Part shown: piece by piece, positions 22,110 through 34,880 of the stretch
Position numbering within the stretch: position 1 is the stretch's first letter
Layout: the number at the start of each line of letters is the position of its first letter
Assembly (NCBI GenBank): GCA_932294295.1
Contig: OW028582.1
Coordinates: 39,779,204 to 39,843,203 of the forward strand
Source of the DNA: Alitta virens
Taxonomy: Eukaryota > Annelida > Polychaeta > Phyllodocida > Nereididae
Reading direction: 5' to 3'
Length of the DNA: 64,000 nt
Translations under genes and position numbers: made by a program
The notes under the pieces: generated by a model
Told to the model about the DNA's origin: nothing
The model's database searches: none
The model's input: only the letters and a program-made list of their open reading frames with translations

Positions 22110-24720
22110 GTGCAGCGTTGTTACAGAGCGCCAGGTTGTGAAGTGGGTCCACCCTGCTTAACCTGCTTGAGTATTCCCAAAAAAACTTGTACAGGTACTC
22201 CATGTGAGGCGGAAGGGGGTGGAGGGGGTTACAGAAATGTGCAAGCAACTCTTCTTCCTCCAGAGTTTGTCAAAAACCACCGTAGCATTCTCACCTTTCC
22301 TGCTCTTGCACAAAGCATATTTTCACCTGATAAAAAGCTGGAATTTTTTTGATTTCGCACGCAGCCAAGAAAGAAATCCCTGCCAAAAGTGTGGATGGTT
22401 TTACCGAACCCAACACCTCCGGTGCTCGGACTGTCAAAATGAGGTTGGAGATGCAACGCCGAGTGATAAGTTAAGTAATCTGGTCCTTATGTGAAAATAT
22501 GTCAAGCAAGAATTTTACAACTTCAGCAACCTCCACAAGCACCCTATCGTGTACTATTGTGACTTGGAAACAGCACTGTCAGATGATTTTGACTAAGACC
22601 AAAATAACCAAAAGACACATCCCTGTGGCTATTGGATGTATAAGGGTGTGCTGCATAAAGAAATACACCCAAGAGACTCCCATCACACACACGGGACAAA
22701 ACTTTAACCACACATTACAAGAAGAAATCAAATTCAAAGACAACATTCTATGGAACACCTCCCACCCTATTCCATGAGCAAAGAACAGGAACATTTAGGC
22801 ACTGGGCAATGCTACGCCATCTGTAATGCATGCAACTTCAACCGCACAAACACTCGATTTAAAAGGACCCCCCCTAATATTTCACAACGGAGGACGTTTT
22901 GACATTCATTTCCTCATCCAGCATGTGCACTACCTAAAGCAACAGCAAGGGGAGGATGGTAGTTATTGATTCTTTCAACCACTTGAGCGGCTCACTGGCT
23001 TCTCTTGTCAACATCATGAAAATTTACAAAAAAAGATTTGTCATATGTGAAAAATGCCTGCCAGAAGACAGTCGAGGGCTGGAATTACTGTCGAAAAACA
23101 GCGTCTTCGCGTATGAATACGTAACAAACGAGGGAATCCTCTGGGCAAAGAAAAAGTTACCAGGCAAAACGTGCTTCTACAACAACTTTCGGGAAACAAA
23201 AATATCATCAGCCGCTTATGAACACGCTGAAAAAGTCTGGGATCATTTCAAGTGTACCAACCTCATGGAGTATATGAAGATTTACCTGCGAACAAACGTT
23301 ACACTTTTAGCCGACAATTACTGCAACTTCTTCCCTAAACGCTTTGGGTTACATTGCACAAAATACCTTTTCTTACCCGGGCTATCATATGACTGCATGT
23401 TGCGATACACAGGCAACAAACTAGACTTTGTGTACGAGAAAGAAATGTATGATTTCCTCAGAAAAGGAGTGCGTGGTGGAGTTGCCATGATTCCATTGCC
23501 CTATGCCCAAGCCAACAACCTGCAAGTCGGACGTATGACCCAGCAATCCACGTCATACCTGATGTACTTTGATTTAACTCTCTATACATCTCCATCATGA
23601 CGAAAAAACTCCCACACAGAAACTTCTGCTGGGAAGAGGACTTGAACATAAAAGAAATGAAGGCAAGAATAAAAAAACTATCAGCCGCAGGACAAAGTGG
23701 GCTACATAAGACATCAGTGACATCACCAAAGACTTACCGCTGGAGCCAGAAAACCGGATAGTGGAAGGGGAAAGACTTTCACCCTACGCACAGAATCTAG
23801 CTGTGAAGCTAGGCATCAAACCTGACAAATACCCAAACTTTTGTTGACTCAATACGAAAAGAAAAACTGTGTTTGTCACATTGAGAACCTGCAATTCTAC
23901 CTGCAAAAAGGCATGAAGCTGCAATGAGTACACAAAGTTCTACGGTTCCAACAAAAGGCCATCTGCAAACCATACATCAAGCTTTGCATAGAAGAGAGAG
24001 GAACAAACCTCACACGATGCAAGATGAAAAAGAAATGTGGAAACTGTGGAAAAGAAAAATGCAATGAAAATTGTGACATACCGGCAACAAGAACTCAGAT
24101 CGGTGAGTTCCACCCGTTTCAAGGATTGTGCACGTCATCCACCCACAAGTGGTGCAAATAACCAGTGCTCACAAAAGAAATTTCGTGAAAACCCCATATC
24201 ACATTGGCATGGCGATCCTTGAGTTTGAGCAAACATCACCTGATGCGAATGCACTATGACCATTTCCTGAACAAATATGGTAGATTCATACAACATACTC
24301 GAGGACTATGGGGGTCATCGACTTTGGGAATTACCCCACAAATCACCCGTACTATGACAACAACCATGCAGGGGAACTGTTTTACATGAAAGATGAATGG
24401 GACTACCCACTGACTCGTTCTGTTGGCCTAAGGGTGAAAAGCTACAGCATCGAGTACCAAACCAGCCACTAAGTCGTAGGCAAAGGTATACAAAAAAACT
24501 AACTGTAAAATATCCAACACTGCGATTTATTACAAGTGTTACAAAAAAACCTTCAAACACAAGTGGTTAGTAACCAATTACGCAGCTTCAAGCACCACAT
24601 GTACAGTATACAACAAGAGAAGAAATCTTATTCCTTTTGACACCAAGATATATATGTGTGAAGGGGGAATTGAAACATTACCGTGGGAGAACCTAAGAAG
24701 AACAAATGCAAAAAAGCAAC
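22110..24720 (+). pseudogene. Protein-primed family B DNA polymerase (Polinton/Maverick), decayed
   Basis: Exonuclease and polymerase motifs appear in order but in shifting frames. Exo I is DLET at 22561-22572. Exo II is HNGGRFDIHFL at about 22884-22916. Exo III lies in the intact frame 22956-23600: YLRTNVTLL, in which the expected aspartate is an asparagine (23295-23297). Then come LHCTKYLFLPGLSYDCML, GVRGGVAMI and a motif-A-like SYLMYFDLTLY at 23551-23583. Downstream frames show a HIENLQFYLQKGMKLQ block (23880-23926), a KPYIKLCIEERGT block, a VGLRVKSYS block near 24425 and a terminal FDTKIYMCEGGIETLPW block (24637-24687). Such polymerases copy the element from a terminal protein. Stops and frameshifts abound, so it is a relic. 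Confidence 0.85.
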
Positions 24721-25480
24721 ATGCCCAAACGGAAAAAATGAGTAAAATCACACGCAAATGTGTACAACACCTGGCCATGATCTTACAAGAAGCTGTAGCT
24801 GATGGAACGGCCAACCTTAGAGCCTTACACAAAATAACACCCAGCTTAAAAAACCTTGAAATGCCACCCAATTTTACCAACCTAAACACCATGGTGAACT
24901 ACCTAACAACAAAAGTGATCCGACAACAAGCCAACATTTTACTAAAACAAGAAAACAGGAAAAAGCTACTACCTTCGAGGTTCTTGGGAGAATACAAAAA
25001 CTACAGAAAGGCGAAAGATTTTCACATTAAACACGTAAAAGCGTGCATGCATAAGTTGATACCAGATAAGGCCCCCAATCAACACGATCACTCCAAAGAC
25101 AAACTTTACTTCTTAATCACGACATGCACCTACAGTGTCGCAGATGATAAAAGTTCCATTGACAACGGTAGATAAACTGGTGGAAGGACACTACCAAGCC
25201 GAGCCACATTGGAATATGAAAGCTGAACAAAGAGGGAAAAATCAAAGACACAGATATCATAGAAACAGCGGTAGACAGGCTCAGCCGCAACTTACAATTC
25301 AACCAAAGACAGTACAACACCACCAACCTGCCCAAGTACGCACCAAAATTATGAAAGATCAGAATTATGCTATTTAAGGCATATGTGGATGCCTTATGCA
25401 ATGGTATTGGAAACCTGGAATGCACTAAAGAAAAATCCAATGGAAGAAAATTAAAAATCGTTTGTTTCAACCTGGACAAC
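24721..25480 (+). pseudogene. ORFs downstream of the polymerase, unassigned
   Basis: The frame 24654-25175 starts in the polymerase C terminus and then runs on as a Lys/Asn/Thr-rich protein of about 150 residues without recognised motifs. Another frame at about 25185-25480 gives a second basic piece. They may be a separate Polinton gene fused by a frameshift, or out-of-frame readings of one. No integrase (HHCC or DDE) signature was found. Confidence 0.35.
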
Positions 25481-26458
25481 ATTATGACCTAACCCGTGCC
25501 TGCAACGGACCGAAGCTAAAAATATGAGCGCATTTGCGACCTATGCTTCTGTATGGAAGAAATTCTGAGATGAGCAATACAGCTCCAAAAGCCCGAGGGG
25601 GGCCCCTTGATCGCCATGTTAAAGGCCGAGCATCACCGGAAGCCCGAAGAGGGCAAGTGACCGACCCAAAAATAAATACATGTTGCTATCAAGACTGACA
25701 GGGTTGTTATTTAGACTCCTGAAAAACAAGTGACTAGAAATGGTGCTGTTTTGTGGGAGATCACATGATTCAGAAGGACCCCCCAGTTTGGGACCCCCCT
25801 CATTTGTTTGTCAAAGTTATTTCAGTCCGATATGACTAATCGGGAGATTTGGCTTCATAACTGTTACTAATAAGATTGTTTATTGCAGTGTTTGACATAG
25901 TTATCACTCCCTGGTGATCACTGAAGCGGAAAACATTATCAGCCTGCTTGAGCTGATAACTGATGTTGTCACTAGCAAATACTGCCTTCTGATTGGCTGA
26001 GGAAGGTCTCGAATGGTATTAGATCTATCAAGACATGTGAAATATGTACATGAGTTCATGTAAAACACCAGTGAGCTAAAATATATATATATTCATTATT
26101 CACAAAAAATCTACACGTTTACTTGTTAAATGGTTATATGTTGAGCCAATATCAAATTGACTATCAACAGTTAAATCATCATGTCTTTGCTTAACTGGAC
26201 GTGAGTTACTGTAGTGCCTGGTTATAGTTCAGTGGGATGCTTAATGTTGATCAGCCTATCAAACAAGTCTGATGTGCACACGCCAATTGATTTACCTGAC
26301 TCAAGTGGTCTCCCCCAATTGTATCAACTGATTTGCCTCTACATCAACCTAGAAATGAGTAAAAGTTAACAAAAACATAGGTTGCACTGCAGCTAAACCC
26401 TTGGTGAATCCCACATACCACACAGGCATCATTAAAATTGTTAAGTGTTTAACAGGCA
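25481..26458. other. Non-coding interval, possible right flank of Polinton
   Basis: A short GC-richer patch at 25590-25670 precedes AT-rich sequence. The Polinton terminal inverted repeats were not found. Confidence 0.35.
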
Positions 26459-26929
26459 GTAGGGCGGGCGTTACACTTTCATTTCCAGAGCAGAACAACA
26501 CACACTTTCGTCTTTAGAGCTGAACTTACAGTAACACTCTATATGGCCTAGTGGTGCCTTTTGATAGCCACACTGACATATCTCGGCTGTGTTTTACAAA
26601 ATTTGGAAGGGAATATGGCAATTGATAAGTTCCTTCAGTTGCCAGCTAAATTTAAACAGCGAGCAAAAATATTTTGACTTACAAAGGCATTAAAAGGGGT
26701 GTGTTGAGTATCATTCCATACAAAATAAACCTTTAAGATTTTGTATTTATTTGTATTTAGACTATATTTATTTAAATACAAGTAAATAAAAACCTTGAAG
26801 GTTAATTGTATATGAAATTATACCCAACATCTTGGACCACATAGAGTATTACTCCACAAAATGTCGTTAGGGTAAGTGCATTAGTGTTAGAGTTTAGCTC
26901 CGGAAACGAAGGTGTAACGCCTGCCCGTC
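26459..26929. mobile_element. Foldback MITE
   Basis: 26459-26491 and 26897-26929 are inverted copies (33 nt, about six differences) built around GGGCGTTACACTTTCATTTCC. Further inside, the arms remain loosely complementary, down to an AT-rich palindrome of TATTTA words near 26740-26790. The left arm segment TATATGGCC...TGATAGCCACA recurs near 41250-41290 and, weaker, near 42640. The word TTTCATTTCCAGAGCAG also recurs at 59090, so this is a dispersed family. Confidence 0.55.
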
Positions 26930-29398
26930 CGCCCTCCTGCCCGTCTGCCCATCAGATAGACATTGATGATAACAAAATCTCTTTTGAAACTTCGTTCGCT
27001 TACAGTTAAAAAGCTTTGTGTATGTGGTTAGGCTGTTAGATGCATTTCATGTCGGGCAGAGTCAATGCGTCTATTGACGAGAATGTAATGAAGACCAAAA
27101 CTAAGCTATGGGCTGCCATCGGTGAGGTGCTCTTAAAGTGGGGTTTCATAAAACATTACTTTTTCTTTGTTCATCACCACTCATACTGTAGTGGCTTTCT
27201 ACAGTAAGCTAATTTCAAGTATGTCTCAGGTTACATATCATCAAAACTGGCCGTACATCCAAATATGGCAATGTATATTATATCATGTCAACTTGGCGTC
27301 ATCATGTCTACCAAAATTGGTCTTCCTGGCCGTCATTCAGTCTGGCATGTGATGGTGACATCATGTCTTTGATGTCCTCTTCTGGAGTGAAACAATGATT
27401 ACACAAAGTGGGAAAGTGAACTGTCATTAGCTGGAGTAACAACAACTCACAGTCTAAATCAATAATTGCGTGAACAGCTAATGACCAATTTAGGGGCCTT
27501 TAATTGCCTCACTAATCTTGTCTGTAAATTTTGCTGACATCCATCAACAATTTACGCTGTGAAATTACCATTAGGAAGCTGCTGTCATTCGCTCATATTA
27601 GATGTTCCACTCCTAAACATGTTTCCAGGGTCTCATGAACGAGGACCAGCGGTTTGTTAATTCATTGCTTTAATCAAGCTCTCTCAAGCACTCCCCTTGG
27701 TATTGTTATCTTGTAGCCATACTCTCAGCAACGTGTTTGAACATGAAATCACGAATGACTTCTAAAGCTAGATTGATTTCTAAAGCTAAAAAAAGCCTTT
27801 GACTTGCCAATTTTACCTTTTACTGCTTGTTCAATCAAACTGAGTCAACCCACTGATCATGTGACGTATGTAAATGTGGCTGAAAATTAGCAGTGAACTA
27901 GTGGGTGAGGAGGGGGCCATTCAATTAAAATATATAAAACTTGCAAAACCATCTGGCCCCCATCTTTAGACCCTCCCTGGAATCACCAACTATTTTGGCA
28001 TACAACAAACTCAGGGATTGGTCAGAGCTTATTATAGCAGTATGACATCACATCAACATTCAACAAATCTCATGTGGGAAATGTAGTCAGTTTGATTGAA
28101 TGCTCTATAACATCCTAGATGAAAGTTTTTGCAGAGCAGTGATATGAACAAAGTAGGCTTACAGAGCCTTTAGGCAGGCTTTTTGTTGGAAAAGAACAAA
28201 AATAATATTCTTTAATGGTGAAAATAAAATTAAGTGATAAACAGGTCACATCTCATAACTTCTCCTGACATTTTTGTGTCTGTGTAATCTCTGTTATCGG
28301 GTGAAGGAAGTGGGGTGGGGGGGGGGGCACTTGGGAGAACTAAGTCTCTGCAATGCTACAGCTCCCCAATGGCTTTGCTTTAAATGATTCTTTACACTAA
28401 ATATTAAAATTTTGTGACTAGAGCAGTGCAGTGTCCAGATAAATTTGGCTATTGACACTGTGGATACAGTTGCTTCAACAATTTTGCTAGTGGCACTGCA
28501 AGTGGCACAATTTCGTTGCACCTTGGATGAAAATGCACCCTCTGGTAAAGTGGCCATCATTTGGTGAAGGGAGCAGCCTTACTGACTAGGGCCAAACTTC
28601 TTGCTGCTTGTACCCGACTCCCTCAACCTGTGGCTATCTACTGGGCCAATCTCTCTAGTGAAGAGGGCAACTTCCTGGAAAGGGGCCAGTCTTCCTGGTT
28701 TGGGTCCAAACTTTTCCGTAAAAGAGCCAGCTAGCCTTCCAAGGTTGGGCATACATCCAGGTGAAATGGCACTGCCACTGAATGATGGCCCTTCACCAGA
28801 GTCTACCCTCATCATGCACAGTTTCTTTGGCACTGCATCTGCAGTAAAGCTCTGCGGGGTCAGCACCGCACTGCACGGTTTGCATTGTGGTCTGGGTAGT
28901 GGTGCAATGCAGTTCAGAAAACTGCAGTGCGGTTACAGTTCACTAACTGTCAATGTGGTGCAGTGCGGGTGTGGTCCTTTACTGGCCCCAGCCTTCACCG
29001 CAGTCCCGCATGCATACGTGAATTACTTTTACTGTCATAGACTGACTCCCTGATTGAAACCACATCATTACTTGCTGTGTTTGAGCAAGGGATGCCAGGC
29101 AGTCAGACTCCAAAATTGATCTACAGATGCATCATTGTATTAATTTCGTATTACTCTAACTTTCAAGGTGAAATTATAAATACGGAAGTTTTAATCTACC
29201 ATATGTTAAGACAGTCAACGGTCAAGGGATGGGTGGAGGTGTGTGCTACCAAAGGGTGACTGTGATACCTTGCACTATTGTCTCTGGTAATCAAGTAAAT
29301 GCTCCTTATCACGTATGCACAACCCTGATGACATACCCTATCAGCATGGCATCAACCCAACAACAGCCACTGACGGCCAACATTGGAACGATGTAGAT
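26930..29398. other. Non-coding interval
   Basis: No supported gene. A G-run lies at 28311-28327. From 28590 to 28860 the sequence repeats the idea GGGCCAA/GAGGGC/AAGTTT in a loose pattern and gives open frames on both strands, but no domain. Nothing else recognised. Confidence 0.35.
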
Positions 29399-29919
29399 CA
29401 GTCCAGAGAATTATCATGAAATGGTAGCTGTCTATCATTCCCATAAATATGGTAGCGGTAGGAGAGCTACCATCAAAGAGTAATGCTCTACTGTTACTAA
29501 ATTCTGGTAGCGTTTGCAGTTCTTTACTAATATGTTAGATGGCAGCAGTATCCACTTGAAAAGGGGTGATTTAGATGTTTATCAGGGATGATTGACACCA
29601 GCAGATGCTGAGTGTTCAACCCCCTCCCTTCACCTCTCTGTGATTCCACCCCCTCCAGCTTGTCACCCCCTCCAGTAGCAGCTGATAGCCACATCTTTAT
29701 CATGTACAATATATTGGTATCAATTAAGGATGGGGTTTTAGAAATTCTCCATGGAAGTTTAAGAAATTTTCTATCACACAACCCATTCATTATTTGTATA
29801 TACAGACACAAAACTATTTAAGCAGAAATCTAAAATGTTTGTTCAACATTGATAAATATTAAATATTAAAGGTTACAATCACATTTTTATCTACTTCTCT
29901 TTTTGATTGCAAACAACCA

Positions 29920-30712
29920 ATTAATCAATCAATCAATCAATTAATCTATCAATTATAAATCTAACTATTAATCAGTCAGTCTAACTATCAATCAACCAAT
30001 CAATCAAACTATCAATCTATCAATCAATCAAACTATCAATCTATCAATCAATCAATCTGTCTGTCTAACTATCAATCAATCTATATATCAATCAGTCAAT
30101 CAATCGAACTATCAATCAATTGAACTATCATTCAATCAATCTATCAATCAATCCATTAATCAAACTATCAATCAATCAATCAATCTAACTAGCAATCAAT
30201 CTGTCTGTCTATCAAACCATCAATCAATCAATCTATCTATATATCAATCAATCAATCAATCTATCTGTCTATATATCTATACATCTATCAATCAATCAAA
30301 CTATATATCAATCAATCTACCTATCAATCAATCTATTAATCAATCAATCAATCTAATAATCAATCTGTCTGTCTAACTATCAACAATCAATCAATCTATC
30401 TATATATCAATCAAACAATCAATCAATCTTACTATCAATCAATCTATCCATCTATCTATCCATACATCTATCAATCAATCAAACTATCAATCAACCAATC
30501 AACCTAACCATATATCAATCAGTCTACCTATCAATCAATCAATCTAACTCAATCAATCCATCAATCAATCAATCAATCAATCTAAATAGAAACCAATCAA
30601 TCAAACTATCAATCAATCAATCTAAATATCAATCTATCTATCTATCTATCTGTCTGTCTGTCTGTCTGTCAGTCTAGCTGTCATGCTAGCTGTCTGTCTG
30701 TCTGTCTGTGTA
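29920..30712. repeat. (TCAA/TCTA/TCTG)n tetranucleotide array
   Basis: About 0.8 kb of interspersed ATCA, ATCT and GTCT tetranucleotides with occasional AAC breaks, inside the transposon. Copy 2 (61067-61820) is shorter by roughly 33 bp in this zone, so it is length-variable. Confidence 0.95.
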
Positions 30713-30894
30713 TCAAGCTATTATGCAGTGTGTGAAATATCATTATATAAGTTACTGTCATTCTTTCTCTTTAATAATTTAACAATCAATCATTCTATCT
30801 AACTATCTATCTATTTATAATCCATCCTTCTATCTATCTATCTATAAAGCTATATATCTGCTATTTCATTTTGACTGACAGGTTATTTCAAAAA

Positions 30895-31225
30895 TCTTAA
30901 ACCTTGAAGAAATTACATCATCCAGACAACCTTACCATTATGACTACCTTGCTATAAAGACCACTTCTTTATTAGGCCATCTCACGCAGACCACCTTACT
31001 ATCCAGGCCTCACTAATAAGGCCACCTCATTACTGACTACCTCACTGTTAAGACTACCTTGCCACTAAGATCAGCTTATTATTCAGACCACCTCACTATT
31101 GAGACCACCTCTGAAATAGGCCACCTTACCATAAAGACCACTTTTTCCAATTATTGACCTCCTAACTGTTAAGACCAACGTACTATTGAGGCCGCCTTAC
31201 AGTATTATAGCACCTGGCATACTAC
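30895..31225. repeat. Degenerate ~18-bp repeats with GACCACCT core
   Basis: Words of the type AGACCACCTTACTATTAA recur about every 17-20 bp (for example near 30950, 31000, 31090, 31120). The same repeat type reappears on the opposite strand at 33860-33935 in the right half of the transposon. Confidence 0.7.
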
Positions 31226-32700
31226 CTTACAATTTAACAACCTCGCCAATGGGATCAGCAATGCAAGGTTGGCATTATGCTATTATGGAACCACAACATG
31301 ATTTACAAATTAATTCAATCACTATATTTGCTGGTCATTATCTAATCTATGCTTGCAAATTTTGATTTATCTCTTCATATGTAATCAAGATTTTAATAAC
31401 TTGGTTATTAAATTTTAGTTCTAGTTTTAAAGTTGGCAAGACTTGTTTTCTTGGTCATTGGATAACACAAGTGTATCAAGAAAATACATGCAAAATGACA
31501 CCAAACATGATACATATTTCATAGTCCAGACAGAAGAAAAAAGTGTATACAAAATGTAGTAAATATTGGTTGGCCTACACTGCCGTTTTACCTGGTAGTG
31601 CCTGCAATTTCTAGTTCAAAGTTTTTGCCCGCTAAAGTGGTTCACTGATGCATCAGGAAAGAATTTCTGTTAGTCATGTGAAAAAAAAAAAAATTCTAAG
31701 ATGTCAACAAATGGATTACCTTTAAACAGACATGGATACTTCGCCACCATTTGGCTGGCTCTGGAGTTAAAACCCGACACAGATGGCTGGCCCTTTCAAA
31801 GAGAAGTTTGGCTTCAAAACAGAAATTAAGTCCCTTGTCAAGGCCCCCAGCTGCATATGCAGTGCCAATGTGTGTAATGCTAAAGCCATGTATGCCTCTT
31901 CTTCAGGTTTAGATATTTTATTAACACTTTTTCATGTATTTCGAAAAACAAAAACAAGTTCTTATGCAGGGTGCATACAAGGGTGAGTCAGTCAGTCAGT
32001 CAGTTACTTACATTTTGCTACATTATGACATTTATATTTCCATCTAAATCCTAACATAAACATTTGTGGTGACTCAAGACCATTTTGCATAAAACAAAAC
32101 CAATCTGGCATGAAGAATGGATTGAATCAGGTAGTGCTGGCTTCCACTTTCTTGACCTATGTACGTAAGAATTTATTTATTTTGAATTCCCACACAAATG
32201 TTATCAGATTATTATAGGCATTATGATAATTTTTAGGCTAAAGACATGGTAATTTGTTACAATGAATTAATCCAAGTATATTTCACCATTGAGCAAAGGT
32301 TGTTACATACAATATGTTCGAGGCATTTTTATGCTGTTTTGAGATGGCCCCTAATTCTATAAGTCAGAGCAAGGATCTCATCATGTGTCTTGGGCTAAAT
32401 CATTAGGGACCTTCGCAAAACGATAAACTGCTGAGAATTTGTATTTTTTTTAGAAACTTTCTACTTTTTATCAGAAGTTATACAAATCAGTTTATCTATA
32501 TAATTATTAATATAACATGTTAAAGTACACTTACTTTATACCCAGATAGCATTCCAAATCGGGCAAGCGTCATTTCTACATTGTTTGACATAAAATCAGA
32601 GTCTTAAAATCTATAAAATCTAATTAAAATGAAGTCAACTGATGTACATAGGCCATAAGTCTTGACAACGCTAGCTGGACAGCACCTGTGTTGAAAACTA

Positions 32701-33150
32701 CAGTGTCTAGGAGGGGACATAGACATTATTTTCATATCTCTTTCCAACGAGAAAAAAATTGTTTTAAGGAGAAAATAAATTGTTCTAATGAGAAAGTAAA
32801 TTGTTCTGATGAGATATTATCTCCTTTTATCTCTTTAAAACTAGATACCGTCTCGTTTGAACGAAATAATATCTCGTTCTAGCAAAATAACATCTGGTTG
32901 TAAAGATAAAGTATCTTGTCCTAACGAAAAACTAAGTTGTTCTCGTTTGTACAAGATAGTTTTTGGTTGGAACAAGATATTATTTTAGCATTAATTTGCT
33001 AGAATGAGATATTATCTCATTTGACCAGATAGTTTTTCGTTGGAGCCATATAGTTTTATATAGGGACAAGATAGTTTTTCATTGGGAAAAGATGTTAACT
33101 CCTTAGAACGAGATATTTAAAAAAAAGTCCATGTCCCCTCCAACCCCCTG
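32701..33150. mobile_element. Nested ~450-bp MITE
   Basis: GGAGGGGACATAGAC (32710-32724) and its inverted counterpart (33127-33141) differ at one base. Aligned from CAG at both ends, the terminal 16 bp match at 12 positions. GAAAACT lies at 32693-32699 and again at 33153-33159, one to two bases outside the ends, a candidate target duplication. The interior repeats degenerate palindromes of the type AACGAGATATTATCTCGTT. The small ORF at 32688-32882 is not a gene. Confidence 0.6.
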
Positions 33151-33280
33151 TAGAAAACTGACACTGATGTGTTTTTCCTTTAGTGGGGAGGTAATTAAGC
33201 CATTCCAAAGCAAGGTATTATTGAAGGAGTCTAATTATGTTTAACAAGAACAATTTTGGATGGAGACAATTCAGAGAAGT

Positions 33281-33848
33281 ACAGATAGATAGTTAGATAG
33301 ACATACAGATGGACAGATAGATAGACAGACAGACACACAGATAGACAGCTAGATAGATAAATAGACAGATATTTAGGCTGATAAATAGATAGATAAAAAT
33401 ATAGATATATAGATAGATAGATAGACAGATACACAGATAGATAGAGACAGATATACAGAGATAGATAGATAGACAGATAGATAAATAGACAGATAGATAA
33501 TTACATAGATAATTAGATAGATCGACATAGGGTGATAGATGGTAAGATAATAAGATAGATAGATAGATAGATGGATAGATAATTAGATAGATAGATAGAT
33601 AGATAGACAGGCAGATAGAAAAATAATAAGATAGACAGATAGATAGACAGATCTAAATAGATAGACAGACAGACAGATAGACAGTAAATAAATAGATAGA
33701 CAGATAGATAGATAACAAGATAGACAGATAAATAGACAGACAGATAGACAGAAATATTGATAATAAGATAGACAGATATAGCTAGATAGACATAATTAGA
33801 TAGATAGACAGATAGATAGATAGACACATAGACATATAGAGAGATAGA
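33281..33848. repeat. (GATA/GACA)n tetranucleotide array
   Basis: GATA and GACA words on the plus strand, the complement of the left-hand TCTA/TCTG array. ORFs with Tyr-Leu-Ser-Ile repeats here are microsatellite artefacts. Confidence 0.95.
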
Positions 33849-34070
33849 TTAGAAGAATAATGTGATCTTAACAGTGAGGTGGTCTTTTGTAACAGTGATA
33901 GTGAGGTGTTATAGTGAAGCGGTCTTAAAGTGGTGTTATTGGTATATTCCCGTGGAGGGGGGGGGGGCACTTATGACTAGATTCCAGTTTTCGGTTTAGC
34001 TAATACAGTGTACATACTGAGGTTAAATATGATCAATCAATCGGTAAATCAGTCCAGCAATCCATCCACC

Positions 34071-34526
34071 CATTTATCTATCTATCTATCTTTCTTTCTT
34101 ATTTCTATCTTTTTTTCTTTCTTATTAATTTCTATCTTTCTACTTTTCATTTTTTCTTTCTTTCATTCTATCTTTAAATCTATCTTTCTTTATATCTTTC
34201 TTTTTCTTTCTTTCTATCTTTCTTTCTTTCTTTCTAACTTTCTTTCTATCTTTCTTTCTATTTTTCTTTCTATTTTTCTATCTTTGATCTTTCTTTCTTA
34301 CCTTGTTTCTATCTTTCTTTCTTTCTTACCTTGTTACCATCTTTCTTTCCATCTTTCTTTCTATCTTCCTCTCTTTCTTTCTTTCTTTTTTTCTTTCTTT
34401 TCCATCTTTCTTTCTTTCTAACTTTCTTTCTGTCTTTCTATCTTTGATCTTTCTTTCTTACCTTGTTTCTATCTTTCTTTCTTTCTTACCTTGTTTCCAT
34501 CTTTCTTTCCATCTTTCTTTCTATCT

Positions 34527-34557
<31 letters not shown>

Positions 34558-34673
34558 CATCTTTCTTTCTTTCTAACTTTCTATCTTTCTATCTTTGATC
34601 TTTCTTTCTTACCTTGTTTCTATCTTTCTTTCTTACCTTGTTTCCATCTTTCTTTCCATCTTTCTTTCTATCT

Positions 34674-34704
<31 letters not shown>

Positions 34705-34880
34705 CATCTTTCTTTCTTTCTAACTTTCTATCTTTCTATCTTTGATCTTTCTTTCTTACCTTGTTTCTATCTTTCTTTCTTACCTTGTTTCCATCTTTCT
34801 TTCCATCTTTCTTTCTATCTTCCTTTCTTTCTTTCTTTCTTTCTATCTTTCATTTTTTCTGTCTTTCTTTCTATCTTTTT
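34071..34880. repeat. (TTTC)n array with higher-order units
   Basis: Pyrimidine-rich TTTC/TATC repeats. A higher-order unit of about 130-155 bp, marked by TTACCTTGTTTC and ATCTTTGATCTTTC words, recurs at about 34270, 34440, 34590 and 34735. The ORFs with Phe-Leu-Ser repeats are artefacts. Confidence 0.95.

Noticed and set aside
28579..29053. Overlapping ORFs of 95 and 150 codons
   Set aside because: Open on both strands in a loosely repetitive segment; no motif, no splice logic, no family recognised.
31783..31986. 67-residue ORF conserved in both transposon copies (31783 and 62890)
   Set aside because: Conservation follows from the recent copying of the whole element; one substitution between copies gives no sign of selection.
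32688..32882. 64-residue Asn/Lys/Cys-rich repeat ORF
   Set aside because: Crosses the nested MITE boundary and is a translation of its palindromic repeats.
33231..33827. Minus-strand ORFs with Tyr-Leu-Ser-Ile repeats
   Set aside because: They are translations of the GATA/GACA microsatellite in all open frames.
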